Of a DNA stretch of 64,000 nt, positions 26,936 through 36,663 are shown piece after piece. A model generated the notes under the pieces. It saw nothing but the letters and a program-made list of their open reading frames with translations, was not told the origin of the DNA and did no database searches. This stretch comes from Lachnospiraceae bacterium UBA935 (lineage in GTDB: Bacteria > Bacillota > Clostridia > Lachnospirales > Lachnospiraceae), in assembly GCA_002293525.1 (NCBI GenBank), contig DBDJ01000006.1, positions 33,297 to 97,296 on the forward strand. Direction: 5' to 3'. Within the stretch, counting starts at the first letter, position 1, and each line of letters starts with the position of its first letter. Position numbers and translations under genes: made by a program.

Positions 26936-26998
26936 CTTTTGATGGCTTTGAACAGTAACAACAGTAACGGCTGGAGGGGTGTATTACGTAATTTCTGA

Positions 26999-27028
26999 TT
27001 GCAGTTTTTGTGTTTGAAGTGGTATACT
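26999..27028 (+). promoter_or_regulatory. promoter candidate for argJBD
   Basis: TTGCAG (26999-27004), an 18-nt spacer and TATACT (27023-27028). AT-rich sequence at 27038-27062 could hold an arginine-repressor site, but I see no firm match. Confidence 0.45.
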
Positions 27029-27127
27029 TAGGCGAGTAATTGATGTTTTTGTAATTATTATTACTGGACTGAGCATATCACAATACATATTATTAGTGGC
27101 GGGGATTGTTCGGCAGACGGTAGTTCG

Positions 27128-27200
27128 CGAGGGCTATTAAGAGGGTTATTAGAGAGTTTTGGAGGGTTTTAGAGAGTTTTGGAGGGTTTTAGAGAGGGTT
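27128..27200 (+). repeat. purine-rich tandem repeat (GAGAGTTTTGGAGGGTTTTA)
   Basis: Four imperfect units of ~20 bp lie in the argJ leader. Each contains GGAGGG or GAGGG, resembling a ribosome binding site. Confidence 0.7.
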
Positions 27201-27261
27201 AATAGAAGTGTCGATAGAGTTTGCAACAGGCTGCCGGACGGTGGCGGAAAGGTCGGAAAAT

Positions 27262-28488
27262 ATGTTGGAAATAATAAAGGGGGGCGTGACGGCGGCCGAG
27301 GGTTTTGAAGCGGCGGGCGCAGCAGCTTCCATTAAGTACGCGGGCCGTATGGATATGGCATTGGTTTATAGCGAGGCACCTTGCCGGGTCGCCGGTACTT
27401 TTACCACCAATGTGGTGAAGGCGGCACCGGTGGTCTGGGATCAAAGAATCGTTGCCGGGAAACAGCCGGTGCATTGCGTGATTGTCAATGCCGGTATAGC
27501 GAATGCCGCCACGGGACGGCAGGGCATGGAGGACTGTGAGCGGACGGCAAGGAAAGTGGCAGCTTGTCTTGGGATCGGGGAAGAGGCTGTGCTGATCGGC
27601 TCGACGGGGGTGATCGGGAAGCAGCTTCCGATCGACAGGATCGAACGCGGGATAGAGATACTGGCCGGGTCAAAAGCGGGCAGTCTGGAGGCGGGGACTT
27701 TGGCAGCGGAAGCGATTATGACGACTGACACCCATTCCAAAGAGGCGGCGGTGCGGATCAGTCTGGGGGGAACTGCCGTGACTGTAGGCGGGATGTGCAA
27801 GGGATCGGGCATGATCCATCCTGATATGTGCACGATGCTGGGATATGTGACTACCGATGCAGCGATTTCTACCGAGATGCTGACTAAAATGGTCAAGGAA
27901 GATGTGAGGGATACGTTCAATATGATATCGGTGGATGGCGATACTTCTACCAATGATACTTTGCTGGTATTGGCGAACGGTCTGGCCGGGAATGCGGAAA
28001 TAACGGATGAGGGGGATGATTATCAGATATTGGCGGAAGCCTTGCGTTATGTCAATGAAAGCCTGGCCAAAATGATGGCGGGCGACGGAGAGGGCGCTAC
28101 CGCGTTGTTTGAAACCAAGGTGGTCAATGCGGCGTCAAAGGAGGATGCAAGATTGCTTGCAAAGTCGGTGATCGGTTCCAGCCTGACCAAGGCGGCGATC
28201 TTTGGCCATGATGCCAACTGGGGACGGATTCTGTGCGCGTTGGGGTATGCGGGCGTCGATTTCGATCCGGAGCGGGTGGATCTGTTTTTTGCAAGCCGGG
28301 CTGGCAGGATAGCGATCTGCAGGAATGGGGAAGCTTGTGGATATAGTGAAGAAGAGGCGACGGCGATTTTGTCGGAACCGGAAGTGACTGTTGTGGTCGA
28401 TATGAAAATAGGTGAATCTTCAGCGACGGCATGGGGGTGTGACCTGACTTATGATTATGTCAGGATCAATGCTGATTATCGGAGCTGA
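27262..28488 (+). CDS. argJ: bifunctional glutamate N-acetyltransferase / amino-acid acetyltransferase
   Basis: 408 residues from ATG 27262. That start gives the usual family length and places IKGGVTAAEGF at the N-terminus; an upstream GTG at 27208 would add 18 atypical residues. The self-cleavage site KGSGMIHPDMCTMLGYVTTDA has the nucleophile Thr, preceded by Cys where most homologues have Ala. It transfers acetyl from N-acetylornithine to glutamate and may also use acetyl-CoA. First of the argJ-argB-argD run. Confidence 0.93.
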   Translation: MLEIIKGGVTAAEGFEAAGAAASIKYAGRMDMALVYSEAPCRVAGTFTTNVVKAAPVVWDQRIVAGKQPVHCVIVNAGIANAATGRQGMEDCERTARKVAACLGIGEEAVLIGSTGVIGKQLPIDRIERGIEILAGSKAGSLEAGTLAAEAIMTTDTHSKEAAVRISLGGTAVTVGGMCKGSGMIHPDMCTMLGYVTTDAAISTEMLTKMVKEDVRDTFNMISVDGDTSTNDTLLVLANGLAGNAEITDEGDDYQILAEALRYVNESLAKMMAGDGEGATALFETKVVNAASKEDARLLAKSVIGSSLTKAAIFGHDANWGRILCALGYAGVDFDPERVDLFFASRAGRIAICRNGEACGYSEEEATAILSEPEVTVVVDMKIGESSATAWGCDLTYDYVRINADYRS

Positions 28489-28499
28489 TATATACACTG

Positions 28500-28594
28500 G
28501 CATTTCAGTGCCAATGGAAAAGAGCATTTAAGTGCATCAGGGGGAAAGCATTTTAGTGCATCAGGAGGAAAGAGCGTTTTAGTGCATCAGGAGG
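28500..28594 (+). repeat. tandem repeats that carry the argB ribosome binding site
   Basis: Three units of about 25-30 bp (AGTGCATCAGGAGGAAAGAGCGTTTT) precede argB. Each holds AGGAGG or a close relative. The last one provides the argB ribosome binding site. Confidence 0.8.
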
Positions 28595-28600
28595 ATGGTT

Positions 28601-29485
28601 ATGAGTGAAGTGTTAAAAAAGGCGGAGGTGCTGATCGAAGCCCTTCCTTATATTCAGCAGTTTAACCGCAAGGTGATCGTGGTGAAATATGGTGGCAGTG
28701 CCATGAGCAACGTGGAATTGCAGAAAAATGTGATAAAAGATGTGACGTTGTTGAAGCTAGTCGGTTTTAAGCCAATTATTGTGCATGGCGGCGGCAAGGA
28801 AATCAGCAGGTGGGTCTCGATAACAGGAAAAGAAGCGGAGTTTGTCGGCGGACTACGGGTGACCGACCGGGAGACCATGGAGATCGCCGAGATGGTTTTG
28901 GGGAAGGTCAACAAGGATCTGGTTAATATGGTTCAGGAACTGAAAGTCAATGCCGTCGGCATCAGCGGCAAGGACGGCGGTCTGTTGCAAGCGACGAAAA
29001 AATATCATGACGGACAGGATATCGGCTTTGTCGGTGAGGTCAGCCAAGTGAATCCCAAGATTTTGTGGGATCTTCTGGAGAAAGACTTTCTTCCGATCGT
29101 GTCACCGGTCGGATATGATGAGGGATTCCAGACTTATAATATCAATGCGGATGATGCCGCCTGTGCCATAGCGAAGGCCATGGGTGCCGACAAACTGGTT
29201 TTTTTGACGGACATTGAAGGGCTTTATCGGGACATTCAGGACAAGTCTTCCTTTATTTCCCGGATTACCGTGAGCGCAGCGGAAGAACTGATTTCCGATG
29301 GGGTGATCGGCGGCGGTATGCTTCCCAAATTAAGCAACTGTACTAACGCGATTCGCAACGGGGTCAACCGGGTCCATATCTTGGACGGCCGGAGCCCGCA
29401 CAGCTTGCTGCTGGAGATATTTACCAAGGAAGGTATTGGGACTGCCATTATTAATGATCAGGATGAGAGTTCTTTTACAATTTGA
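28601..29485 (+). CDS. argB: acetylglutamate kinase
   Basis: 294 residues from ATG 28601, which sits 6 nt after AGGAGG; the ATG at 28595 touches the site and is less likely. [11 protein letters not shown] is the nucleotide loop, [11 protein letters not shown] the substrate loop, and [14 protein letters not shown] the C-terminal binding stretch. It phosphorylates N-acetylglutamate. The N-terminal helix [19 protein letters not shown] is the type found in arginine-inhibited enzymes. Confidence 0.95.
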   Translation: MSEVLKKAEVLIEALPYIQQFNRKVIVVKYGGSAMSNVELQKNVIKDVTLLKLVGFKPIIVHGGGKEISRWVSITGKEAEFVGGLRVTDRETMEIAEMVLGKVNKDLVNMVQELKVNAVGISGKDGGLLQATKKYHDGQDIGFVGEVSQVNPKILWDLLEKDFLPIVSPVGYDEGFQTYNINADDAACAIAKAMGADKLVFLTDIEGLYRDIQDKSSFISRITVSAAEELISDGVIGGGMLPKLSNCTNAIRNGVNRVHILDGRSPHSLLLEIFTKEGIGTAIINDQDESSFTI

Positions 29486-29540
29486 TGTCCTTGTTTTGAC
29501 ACCGTGATAATTTTGTGATATTTTACATAAATAGAAAGGC

Positions 29541-30743
29541 ATGCTTATGAAAAACTACATTGATCAGGCAGAGCAATATCTGCTTCATACCTATAACCGT
29601 TATCCGATTATCTGGGAGCGGGGGGAAGGTGTTTATCTTTATGATCTGACCGGCAAAAGATATCTTGACTTTGTTTCCGGTATCGGAGTATTTGCCCTTG
29701 GTTACGGGGACAGCGCCTATAATGACGCGTTAAAAGAGCAGATCGACAAGATAACCCATACCTCGAACTATTATTATAATCTGCCGGCTATTGAAGCGGC
29801 GCGACGGCTCGCAGAAAGTTCGGGGATGGACAGGGTCTTTTTTACAAACAGCGGGGCGGAAGCAGTGGAGGGTGCCATTAAGGCAGCCAGAAAATATGCT
29901 TATCTGAAGGACGGGCGGACGGATCATGAAATGATTGCCCTCAACCGCTCTTTCCATGGCCGGACCATGGGGGCTTTGTCGGTGACGGGAACACCAAAGT
30001 ACCGGGAAGCCTTTGAACCGATGATCGGTCATATCCGATTCGCCGATATGAACGATTTTGACAGCATCCTGGCTGGGGTGACGGATGCTACCTGTGCGGT
30101 TTTGATTGAGACGGTTCAGGGTGAAGGCGGTATTTATCCGGCTGAAGAAGGGTTTTTGAAGCAGGTGCAAAAGCTCTGTGAGGAAAGGGACATCCTGCTT
30201 ATTCTGGATGAGATCCAATGCGGTATGGGGCGGACGGGCACGATGTTCGCCTGGCAGAGATTCGGCGTGAAGCCGGATATCATGACAACAGCCAAGGCTT
30301 TGGGCGGCGGCGTGCCGGTAGGTGCTTTTCTGATGACGGAGAAAGTGGCGGAACAGTCTTTGACGGCCGGAGACCACGGCAGCACCTATGGCGGCAATCC
30401 GCTGGCAGCAGCGGCTGTCAATAAAGTCCTGGAACTGTTCGCCAAGAAAGATATCCTGCGGCATGTAAACGAGGTGGCACCCCGGCTGGAGGCCGGCTTG
30501 GATGCGGTCGTACAGCAGCATAGCTATGCGGTGAGCCGAAGGGGTTCCGGCCTGCTTCAGGGCCTGGAATGCCGGGGACCGGTGGGAGGCATCATCGAAA
30601 AGGCACTGGAAAAGGGATTGGTACTTATTAATGCCGGTCCTAATGTCATACGTTTTATCCCGCCGCTAGTTGTTACGGCGGCGCAGATAGAGGATATGCT
30701 GTCGCTTTTGAATCAATGTTTTACGGATGAGGAGTCTTTATGA
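29541..30743 (+). CDS. argD: acetylornithine aminotransferase
   Basis: 400 residues from ATG 29541; the ATG at 29547 is also possible. It is a class III PLP aminotransferase: [17 protein letters not shown] binds cofactor phosphate, [14 protein letters not shown] holds the PLP Asp, and Lys in [14 protein letters not shown] forms the Schiff base. It makes N-acetylornithine from the semialdehyde. Its stop overlaps the next start by 4 nt (ATGA). Confidence 0.93.
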   Translation: MLMKNYIDQAEQYLLHTYNRYPIIWERGEGVYLYDLTGKRYLDFVSGIGVFALGYGDSAYNDALKEQIDKITHTSNYYYNLPAIEAARRLAESSGMDRVFFTNSGAEAVEGAIKAARKYAYLKDGRTDHEMIALNRSFHGRTMGALSVTGTPKYREAFEPMIGHIRFADMNDFDSILAGVTDATCAVLIETVQGEGGIYPAEEGFLKQVQKLCEERDILLILDEIQCGMGRTGTMFAWQRFGVKPDIMTTAKALGGGVPVGAFLMTEKVAEQSLTAGDHGSTYGGNPLAAAAVNKVLELFAKKDILRHVNEVAPRLEAGLDAVVQQHSYAVSRRGSGLLQGLECRGPVGGIIEKALEKGLVLINAGPNVIRFIPPLVVTAAQIEDMLSLLNQCFTDEESL

Positions 30744-32452
30744 GTCTGAGGAGCAGGATGACTGCCGTGGCGGTTATCGTGATAACGGTGATGATAGCCA
30801 TGGTATTTGCGGGTACGGAACTGCCGGACTGGGAGCAGCGGCAGCAAGAGCAGCTGGAAGAGGCCGCCAGAGGCAAGGAAACGGTATTGATCTGGTATAC
30901 GGACGAGGTCCTTACCGATTTTATCAGCAGCGCCGCGGTCGCTTTTAATGAAGAGCCGGAAAACCAAGGGGTGCGTGTGCTTCCGGTGCTGGTATCCGGA
31001 CTGGAGTATCTGGAAAGCATTAATGCTGCTTCGATCGAGAACAATACTCCCGATCTCTATGTTGTCGGCCACGATTCTCTGGAAAAAGCCTATCTGGCCG
31101 GCCTGGCGACGGAAATAAAGCCGCCGTCCCGGCTGGATGTTACCAAGATCTATCCTGAGACCGGGCTGAATGCGGTTACCTATGACGGTAAGGTCATAGG
31201 TTATCCTTTTTACTTTGAAACCAGTGCCTTGTTATATAATAAGACGTATCTGCAGGACATGGCCCGGCTGCAGCTGGAAATGGAGGCGGACCAGGCCGCC
31301 GGCTTGGAGGCTCAGCAGGAACTGGAAGAAAACGGGCCGCAGGAAGAGAGTGCTGCTGATGATACTGCGAACCGCAGTAATGAGGGTGAGGGGAATGATA
31401 CTGAGGGGAATGGTACGGACGGGAATGATACTGAGGGGAATGATACGGACGGGAATGACACTGACAGAGACGAAGGGGATGGCGCTGTCAGCAATGAAGG
31501 TGACGATGGGGGTATGGATCATGCTGACGGCAGTGAAGGCGGAGAGAATAGCGACCAGTCCCTGCATGACATGATGGTGATCGAGAACCGGGTGGCGACC
31601 TTGCTGCCTCAGACGCTGGCAGATATGAAAAGCTTTGGCGAGACTTATGATGCACCGGAGCAGGTCGAGTCAATTTTCAAGTGGGATGTGACGGATATTT
31701 TTTATAACTACTTTTTTGTCGGGCATTCTATGGTTGTGGGCGGTGAATCGGGTGATGATGTGTCCCGTATTGATATTTACAATGCCGATGCCATAAGCAG
31801 TATGAAAATGTATCAGAACCTGAACCAGTTTTTTGCCATTGATACTGGTGAAGTGGATTATCAAGATATTCTGGAAGATTTTATAGCCGGCAAGCTGGTT
31901 TTTACCGTTGTCACTACCGATGCCGTAGCCCGGCTGGAACAGGCGGCGGAAGACGGGGAGTTTCCCTATGAATATGGGATATTGCGGACGCCCGATATTG
32001 ACGAAGATACGCCGACGCGGTCTTTGTCCATGACCAGCTGTGTGGTCGTGAACGGTTACTCTGATCATCAGGAGGAGGCGAACCGTTTTGCCCGGTATCT
32101 GACCGAAGAGTGGGCGGACGAGCTCTATGCCAAGACCGGCAAAGCAGCGGCCGTGACCGGCATTGTATATGACAATGCCAATCTGGATCGCTTTGCCGAG
32201 GAATATGCCAGATCGATACCCTTGCCTAAGATGATTGAAACCAGTAACTTCTGGGTGCAGCTGGAGATTGCCTTTGCCCGGATATGGGACGGGGCCAATG
32301 CCAATCAGGAGCTTAAGCAGCTGTCGGAACAGATTATGACCCAGGTCACCGGTGAACCTTATGTCGAAGAAGAGATCGAGGAAGCCGAGGAGGAGACGGA
32401 GGTCGAGTATCTGGACGAAGACGCCTTGACGCAGGAGGCTTTGGATTCATAA
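30740..32452 (+). CDS. extracellular solute-binding protein with an acidic repeat insertion
   Basis: 570 residues. One N-terminal hydrophobic segment (about 8-24), without a lipobox, serves as signal or anchor. The family 1 solute-binding fold is clear: ETVLIWYTDEVLTDFISSAAVAFNEEP, IGYPFYFETSALLYNKTYL, and VVVNGYSDHQEEANRFARYLT. Residues about 195-285 form a low-complexity insert of Gly, Asn, Asp, Thr and Glu encoded by tandem DNA repeats. Translation is coupled to argD by the ATGA overlap, which is odd for a sugar-type binding protein and may link it to amino-acid supply. It ends in a long acidic tail. Confidence 0.8.
   Translation: MSLRSRMTAVAVIVITVMIAMVFAGTELPDWEQRQQEQLEEAARGKETVLIWYTDEVLTDFISSAAVAFNEEPENQGVRVLPVLVSGLEYLESINAASIENNTPDLYVVGHDSLEKAYLAGLATEIKPPSRLDVTKIYPETGLNAVTYDGKVIGYPFYFETSALLYNKTYLQDMARLQLEMEADQAAGLEAQQELEENGPQEESAADDTANRSNEGEGNDTEGNGTDGNDTEGNDTDGNDTDRDEGDGAVSNEGDDGGMDHADGSEGGENSDQSLHDMMVIENRVATLLPQTLADMKSFGETYDAPEQVESIFKWDVTDIFYNYFFVGHSMVVGGESGDDVSRIDIYNADAISSMKMYQNLNQFFAIDTGEVDYQDILEDFIAGKLVFTVVTTDAVARLEQAAEDGEFPYEYGILRTPDIDEDTPTRSLSMTSCVVVNGYSDHQEEANRFARYLTEEWADELYAKTGKAAAVTGIVYDNANLDRFAEEYARSIPLPKMIETSNFWVQLEIAFARIWDGANANQELKQLSEQIMTQVTGEPYVEEEIEEAEEETEVEYLDEDALTQEALDS
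31379..31475 (+). repeat. in-frame tandem repeat GGGAATGATACTGA
   Basis: Five to six 15-bp units (GGGAATGAYACKGAC/G) encode repeated G-N-D-T-E/D inside the solute-binding protein. Confidence 0.85.
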
Positions 32453-32454
32453 AG

Positions 32455-32852
32455 CTATCGCAGGAAAACTCTTTTTCTATAGCAAGCTTCTCTTTTCTTT
32501 GGAAAAAGCCGAGTTTTTCATTGGCTTTTTCCAGTTCTCGGACTTGATCTCGCAGCGAATCCGTGATAATGTTATATTCATGGTCCAAGCGCTGCTTTTC
32601 AGCAACTTTAGCGAGGGCTTCCTCTTCAAGCCGGATTTTGGCGGCTCTGGCTTCTTCTGCCAGTGAACGGCAGGAGGCAGCGGTGATATCCGAATCTTTA
32701 TGTTCGGATATGCTGTCGAACAAACCGGCGGCGGCTAAATAATCTGACTCTGTTTTGGCTTGTGACATTGCGGCCGTTGCCCTTTGATAAATCCCTTCTT
32801 GGCGTTCTTTTTCCAGTCTGGCGATAATATTCTGATTGTAGTTTTCCGGCAT
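32455..32852 (-). pseudogene. fragment of a coiled-coil / tetratricopeptide-like cytoplasmic protein
   Basis: The frame gives IYQRATAAMSQAKTESDYLA and FDSISEHKDSDITAASCRSL, followed by a Lys/Glu-rich coiled coil. This is the 'amount-of-work' helical repeat often found in Firmicutes membrane proteins with zinc ribbons. The N-terminus is replaced by the FeoB-associated gene in another frame, and the C-terminus runs antisense into the solute-binding gene. It is a remnant. Confidence 0.6.
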
Positions 32853-33004
32853 TCGCTATTACTATGGCAGTCGCTATTGCTGCTGCATTGCTTGGCATAA
32901 GGACAGCCGATGCAGCTTTCACCGCGTTTTTTGGCCTTATATAAATACCGTATGACGCCACCGATCATGGCTGACAGAATGATAATGATAATAATATTTT
33001 CCAT
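32735..33004 (-). CDS. FeoB-associated Cys-rich membrane protein with a foreign C-terminal extension
   Basis: The first ~45 residues are the classic family: a transmembrane helix (IIIIIILSAMIGGVIRYLY) then CIGCPYAKQC. It sits directly after feoB, as is usual, and is thought to help ferrous iron transport. Relatives end at about 50-60 residues. Here the frame runs on to 89 residues through DNA of the helical-repeat remnant read in a different frame, so the last ~40 residues are probably a junction artefact. Confidence 0.8.
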   Translation of the reverse strand: MENIIIIIILSAMIGGVIRYLYKAKKRGESCIGCPYAKQCSSNSDCHSNSECRKTTIRILSPDWKKNAKKGFIKGQRPQCHKPKQSQII

Positions 33005-35032
33005 TTACTTGCTTCCCGTATAGCTTTTCGTCATTGACCCGCTCAGGACATAGTCGCTCTTGAGCTTTTTCTTGGTATTGCTGATCAGCATGGCGACGAT
33101 GACAGCTATAATGACCACCGCAGCCAGTCCGGCCAGGGCAGCACCGATATTCAAAAGGGCCGGTGCCGTGATAACCGTGCCGATGGTATATACCAGATAA
33201 CCTACGGTAAATCCTACGCCCAGCTGCAGGCAGATGCCGCCCAAGACCCATTTTCCGCTCTTCATTTCGGAGTTCATGGCACCGATGGCTGCAAAGCAGG
33301 GCGGCGTGTAAAGGTTGAACACCAGATAGGCCAGGGCGGCCACCTTGGTGATCGCCATGATCCCGGCAACTTCCGTGCCGGCTCCTTCCATCAGCGCCAG
33401 TTCTTCGGTGTCGATGAGATTCTCCAGTCCGACGAAGCAGACAGCGAGGGTACCGACCACATTTTCCTTGGCGATAAAGCCGGTTACGGCGGCGGCGGCC
33501 AGCTGCCAGCTGAGAACACCGACGATGGGGACGAGCAGGTAGGCAAACGGCGAAGCAATCGAGGCCAGGATCGAGGCATCGGCAGACGCGGCAACCTGCA
33601 TATTCCAGCTGAAGGTCTGCATAATCTGAACTGCGGTGTTGCAAAGGAGAATGATGGTGGCGGCCTTCACTATGTAAGCCCAGCCGCGGCTGCACATGGA
33701 CTTAAAGGCGCCCCACAGGGAGGGAGTTTTATATTCCGGCAGTTCAATAATGAAGAATGATTTCCTTGCTTTGTAACCGGCAATCAGGTTCACCAGCAAA
33801 GCGCCGAGGAAAATCAGCGTGATGCCGGAAAGATAGGTTACCGTGCTTACCCAGCCGGCGTTGTCAAAAAACGCTCCGGCAAAAAGGGAAATGACAGGTA
33901 TTTTAGCACCGCAGGGCATGAACGGAGACAGCATGGATGTGGCCCGCCGTTCGCGGTCATTACGGATGGTGCGGCTTGCCATAATACCCGGGACGGCGCA
34001 GCCGATGGTGATGACAAAGGGAATCACCGACTTGCCGGAAAGCCCCACTTTCTTGAAGATCGGATCAAGAACTACGGCAACCCGGGACATATATCCGCAG
34101 TCTTCCAGGAGGGCAATCAGGAAATACATTACCATGACGAGGGGCAGGAAACCGATAACGGCTACGACACCGCCGATGGCACCGTCAACCAGTAAGGCTG
34201 TCAGCAGGGGATTGGCATTTTCCAGAAGGCCGCCGACAAAGCCCTGGAAGGCTTCCAGCCAGCCGACCAGCAGATCGGCGATCGGCGCGCCGACCCAGAC
34301 CTGTGAGATCTGGAAAACAAAGAACATGACTACGGCAAAGATAGGGATTCCAAGCCATTTGTTGGTGAGGACGGCATCAATCTTATCGCCGGTGTTTTTA
34401 TCTTTGGTCAGGATTTTACGGGTTTCCACGTTCTTGACGATAAGATTGACGAACTCAAAACGCTTACGGTCGGCGGCTTCCACCGCATTTTTATCGGTGA
34501 TATCGAGGTCACCCTGAACATAAGGGGCTTTGGGCGTGGTTCCGGCGCAAGCGGCCGCAGAGGCTACGACAGTCGCTAAGCCTTCGGCGGAGGTGGAAAC
34601 GGTATTGACAACCGGGCATCCCAGCTTGCCGGACAGGGCGGCGATGTCGATCTTGGTTCCTTTTTTCTCGCTGACGTCGCTTTTATTAAGAGCCACGACA
34701 ACCGGAATCCCAAGCTCCAGAAGCTGGGTCGTGAAGAAGAGGCTGCGGCTTAAATTGTCGGCATCCACGATGTTGATGATGACGTCGGGGTTTTCTTTGC
34801 GGACATAGGCGCTGGTAATGCTTTCCTCGCTGGTAAAAGAAGACATGGAGTAGGCGCCGGGAAGGTCAACGGCGACAAGCGGTTTATCACCGGCATAGGT
34901 TTTTTTAATGGGATGTTCCTTTTTCGCTACGGTCACACCGGCCCAGTTACCGACTTTTTCATTTCTGCCGGTAAGTACGTTGTACATGGTCGTCTTACCG
35001 GAATTGGGGTTGCCTGTTAATGCAATTCTCAT
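33005..35032 (-). CDS. feoB: ferrous iron transporter B
   Basis: 675 residues. N-terminal G domain: G1 GNPNSGKTT (about 7-15), G3 DLPGAYS and G4 NKSD. The membrane part has Gate motifs around GCAVPGIMASRTI and PFMPCGAKIPVI, both with the conserved cysteine region, and about ten helices. It imports Fe(II), driven or gated by GTP. It lies between feoA and the Cys-rich partner on the minus strand. Confidence 0.96.
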   Translation of the reverse strand: MRIALTGNPNSGKTTMYNVLTGRNEKVGNWAGVTVAKKEHPIKKTYAGDKPLVAVDLPGAYSMSSFTSEESITSAYVRKENPDVIINIVDADNLSRSLFFTTQLLELGIPVVVALNKSDVSEKKGTKIDIAALSGKLGCPVVNTVSTSAEGLATVVASAAACAGTTPKAPYVQGDLDITDKNAVEAADRKRFEFVNLIVKNVETRKILTKDKNTGDKIDAVLTNKWLGIPIFAVVMFFVFQISQVWVGAPIADLLVGWLEAFQGFVGGLLENANPLLTALLVDGAIGGVVAVIGFLPLVMVMYFLIALLEDCGYMSRVAVVLDPIFKKVGLSGKSVIPFVITIGCAVPGIMASRTIRNDRERRATSMLSPFMPCGAKIPVISLFAGAFFDNAGWVSTVTYLSGITLIFLGALLVNLIAGYKARKSFFIIELPEYKTPSLWGAFKSMCSRGWAYIVKAATIILLCNTAVQIMQTFSWNMQVAASADASILASIASPFAYLLVPIVGVLSWQLAAAAVTGFIAKENVVGTLAVCFVGLENLIDTEELALMEGAGTEVAGIMAITKVAALAYLVFNLYTPPCFAAIGAMNSEMKSGKWVLGGICLQLGVGFTVGYLVYTIGTVITAPALLNIGAALAGLAAVVIIAVIVAMLISNTKKKLKSDYVLSGSMTKSYTGSK

Positions 35033-35128
35033 GGTGTATCCTCCTTGTTGACTGACTATATAAAAATAGATGACCTTACTTTAGTATCAAAAAAATTATC
35101 AAAATAATATGTTTATATAATATTATGT

Positions 35129-35341
35129 TTATATAATAATAGCCTCAGCCAGCTGGTTATCAATGTTATATCGGCCGTCCTTAATGGAAACGACGCATCC
35201 GCCTTTCAGATAAGCAATAACCGTAATCGCTTCTCCGCTGTAGCAGCCAAGCGAAAATAAAAAGCTGTCTAATTCTTCATCTTCGGTCCTGACCTGTTGG
35301 ATAATATATTCTTCGCCTGCTATCGCATTTCTCAAGTTCAT
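35129..35341 (-). CDS. feoA: FeoA domain protein
   Basis: 70 residues from ATG 35341, chosen because the SH3-like FeoA domain begins there (NLRNAIAGEEYIIQQV). The longer frame adds 25 unrelated residues. LDSFLFSLGCYSGEAITVIA is the core. It is a small cytoplasmic partner needed for FeoB activity. The spacer to feoB contains a doubled ATGTTTATATAATA unit. Confidence 0.85.
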   Translation of the reverse strand: MNLRNAIAGEEYIIQQVRTEDEELDSFLFSLGCYSGEAITVIAYLKGGCVVSIKDGRYNIDNQLAEAIII

Positions 35342-35426
35342 GTAGATACCTCTTCTCTCATAAGTTGTACCGATATAGTTTCCGCTTGTTACCAGGTTGT
35401 AAGTCATGACTAACATCGGGATACAT

Positions 35427-35485
35427 AAATCGGTTAGCCGTAACTGACGCCATAGTCCGCGATGTTAGCGTTGACTAACCGATTT
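35427..35485. promoter_or_regulatory. paired palindromic operators upstream of feoAB
   Basis: TCGGTTA-N6-TAACTGA (35430-35447) and GTTAG-CGTTGA-CTAAC (35464-35479) are two inverted repeats. The outer halves AAATCGGTTAG and CTAACCGATTT also form a larger one. The half-site GGTTA/TAACC resembles DtxR/IdeR-type metalloregulator boxes. They lie 86-144 bp before feoA, a fitting place for iron control. Confidence 0.6.
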
Positions 35486-35688
35486 AACTTTACCAGATAT
35501 TATCTTGTATGTCAATAGGTATGATGAAAAAAATCATGGCCGTTTAACATGACGGCATCCAATTGGTATTTTGAATAGATAATATAGCGAGACAGCTTGA
35601 TTACATCGCCATAATTGTACATCACGGTGTGAGAAAATATAATTTATCCCGTTTCAGCAGTAAGTGACGGTCAATAATGAAGCAGTAT

Positions 35689-36663
35689 TTAAAGCAGCTC
35701 CTGCACGAGTTCGTCACGGCTTCTGGGCGACAGATAGGTGAGCGGGATATCCAGCGGTGTCTTCGCGCCACGGATACCCTCGCGGTACAATCGCACAGCG
35801 GCACGGGCACAGGCGGCCAGGACGCTGCCGGTAAACTCCGGATTAGATTCCAGCTTAAGTGCAAACTCTATAACATGCTTGTTCTCACCGGTATTGCCGC
35901 CACGCAGCACCATGCCGCCATGGGGCATTTTTTGATGTTTTTCTTGGAACTCTTCCGTTGAGATAAAGGTAACCGTTGTGTCGTACTCGGCAAAATAATG
36001 TGGCATGGTTTTAACAGCAAGCTCAATCTGCGCCAGATCGGCGCCTTCCTCAGCTACGACATAGCATTCACGCCGATGCTTCTCCCGTGTTGAAAGAACC
36101 GGGTTATTTCCCGAACGTGCCGCCTCAACGGCTTTATTGATCGGCACTGTGTACTGGACGGCACTTTTAACCCCAGCAATCTGCCTGATCGCATCCGAGT
36201 GGCCTTGTGACACGCCACGTCCCCAAAACGTATAATCAGTGCCGTCCGGAAGAGCCGCGCCGGAAAGAGCACGCAGCATGGAAAACAGGCCGGGATCCCA
36301 GCCGCACGATATTAGCGCAACGGTGTTCTGGGCGGCTGCATCCATCTCCGTCAGATATTCGGGAATCCTGGCGTGCGTGTCGTAACTGTCAACTGTGTTA
36401 AAGATCCGAGCAAACTGCGGTCCTTGTACACCCAGGTCGGCAGCCGAACCGCCGCATAATACCATGACATCGATTTGATCCGCCATAGGTAGCGATTCGG
36501 TAATGCTCCATACTTTTGCCGATGCCGTCGCTATCGAAACTGACTGCGGGTCACGGCGGGTAATTACTGCGACAAGCTCCATGTCAGAGGCAGCATTTAC
36601 GGCCTTTTCAACCCCTTTTCCGACATTTCCGTAGCCGACTATTCCAACACGTATTTTACTCAT
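35689..36663 (-). CDS. ddh: meso-diaminopimelate dehydrogenase
   Basis: 324 residues from ATG 36663, which follows GGGAGGAA; the longer frame is not needed. The NADP loop is VGIVGYGNVGKGVE. SCGWDPGLFSMLRAL, TFWGRGVSQGHSDAIR and MPHGGMVLRGG match the Ddh family. It aminates tetrahydrodipicolinate directly to meso-diaminopimelate, for lysine and cell wall. Confidence 0.95.
   Translation of the reverse strand: MSKIRVGIVGYGNVGKGVEKAVNAASDMELVAVITRRDPQSVSIATASAKVWSITESLPMADQIDVMVLCGGSAADLGVQGPQFARIFNTVDSYDTHARIPEYLTEMDAAAQNTVALISCGWDPGLFSMLRALSGAALPDGTDYTFWGRGVSQGHSDAIRQIAGVKSAVQYTVPINKAVEAARSGNNPVLSTREKHRRECYVVAEEGADLAQIELAVKTMPHYFAEYDTTVTFISTEEFQEKHQKMPHGGMVLRGGNTGENKHVIEFALKLESNPEFTGSVLAACARAAVRLYREGIRGAKTPLDIPLTYLSPRSRDELVQELL

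Noticed and set aside
26883..27261. Arginine repressor box before argJ
   Set aside because: The spacer is AT-rich, but no stretch matches the operator pattern well enough to call.
32346..32454. C-terminal part of the helical-repeat frame (minus strand)
   Set aside because: Here it is antisense to the solute-binding gene and rich in Pro/Arg, which is typical of a shadow frame.
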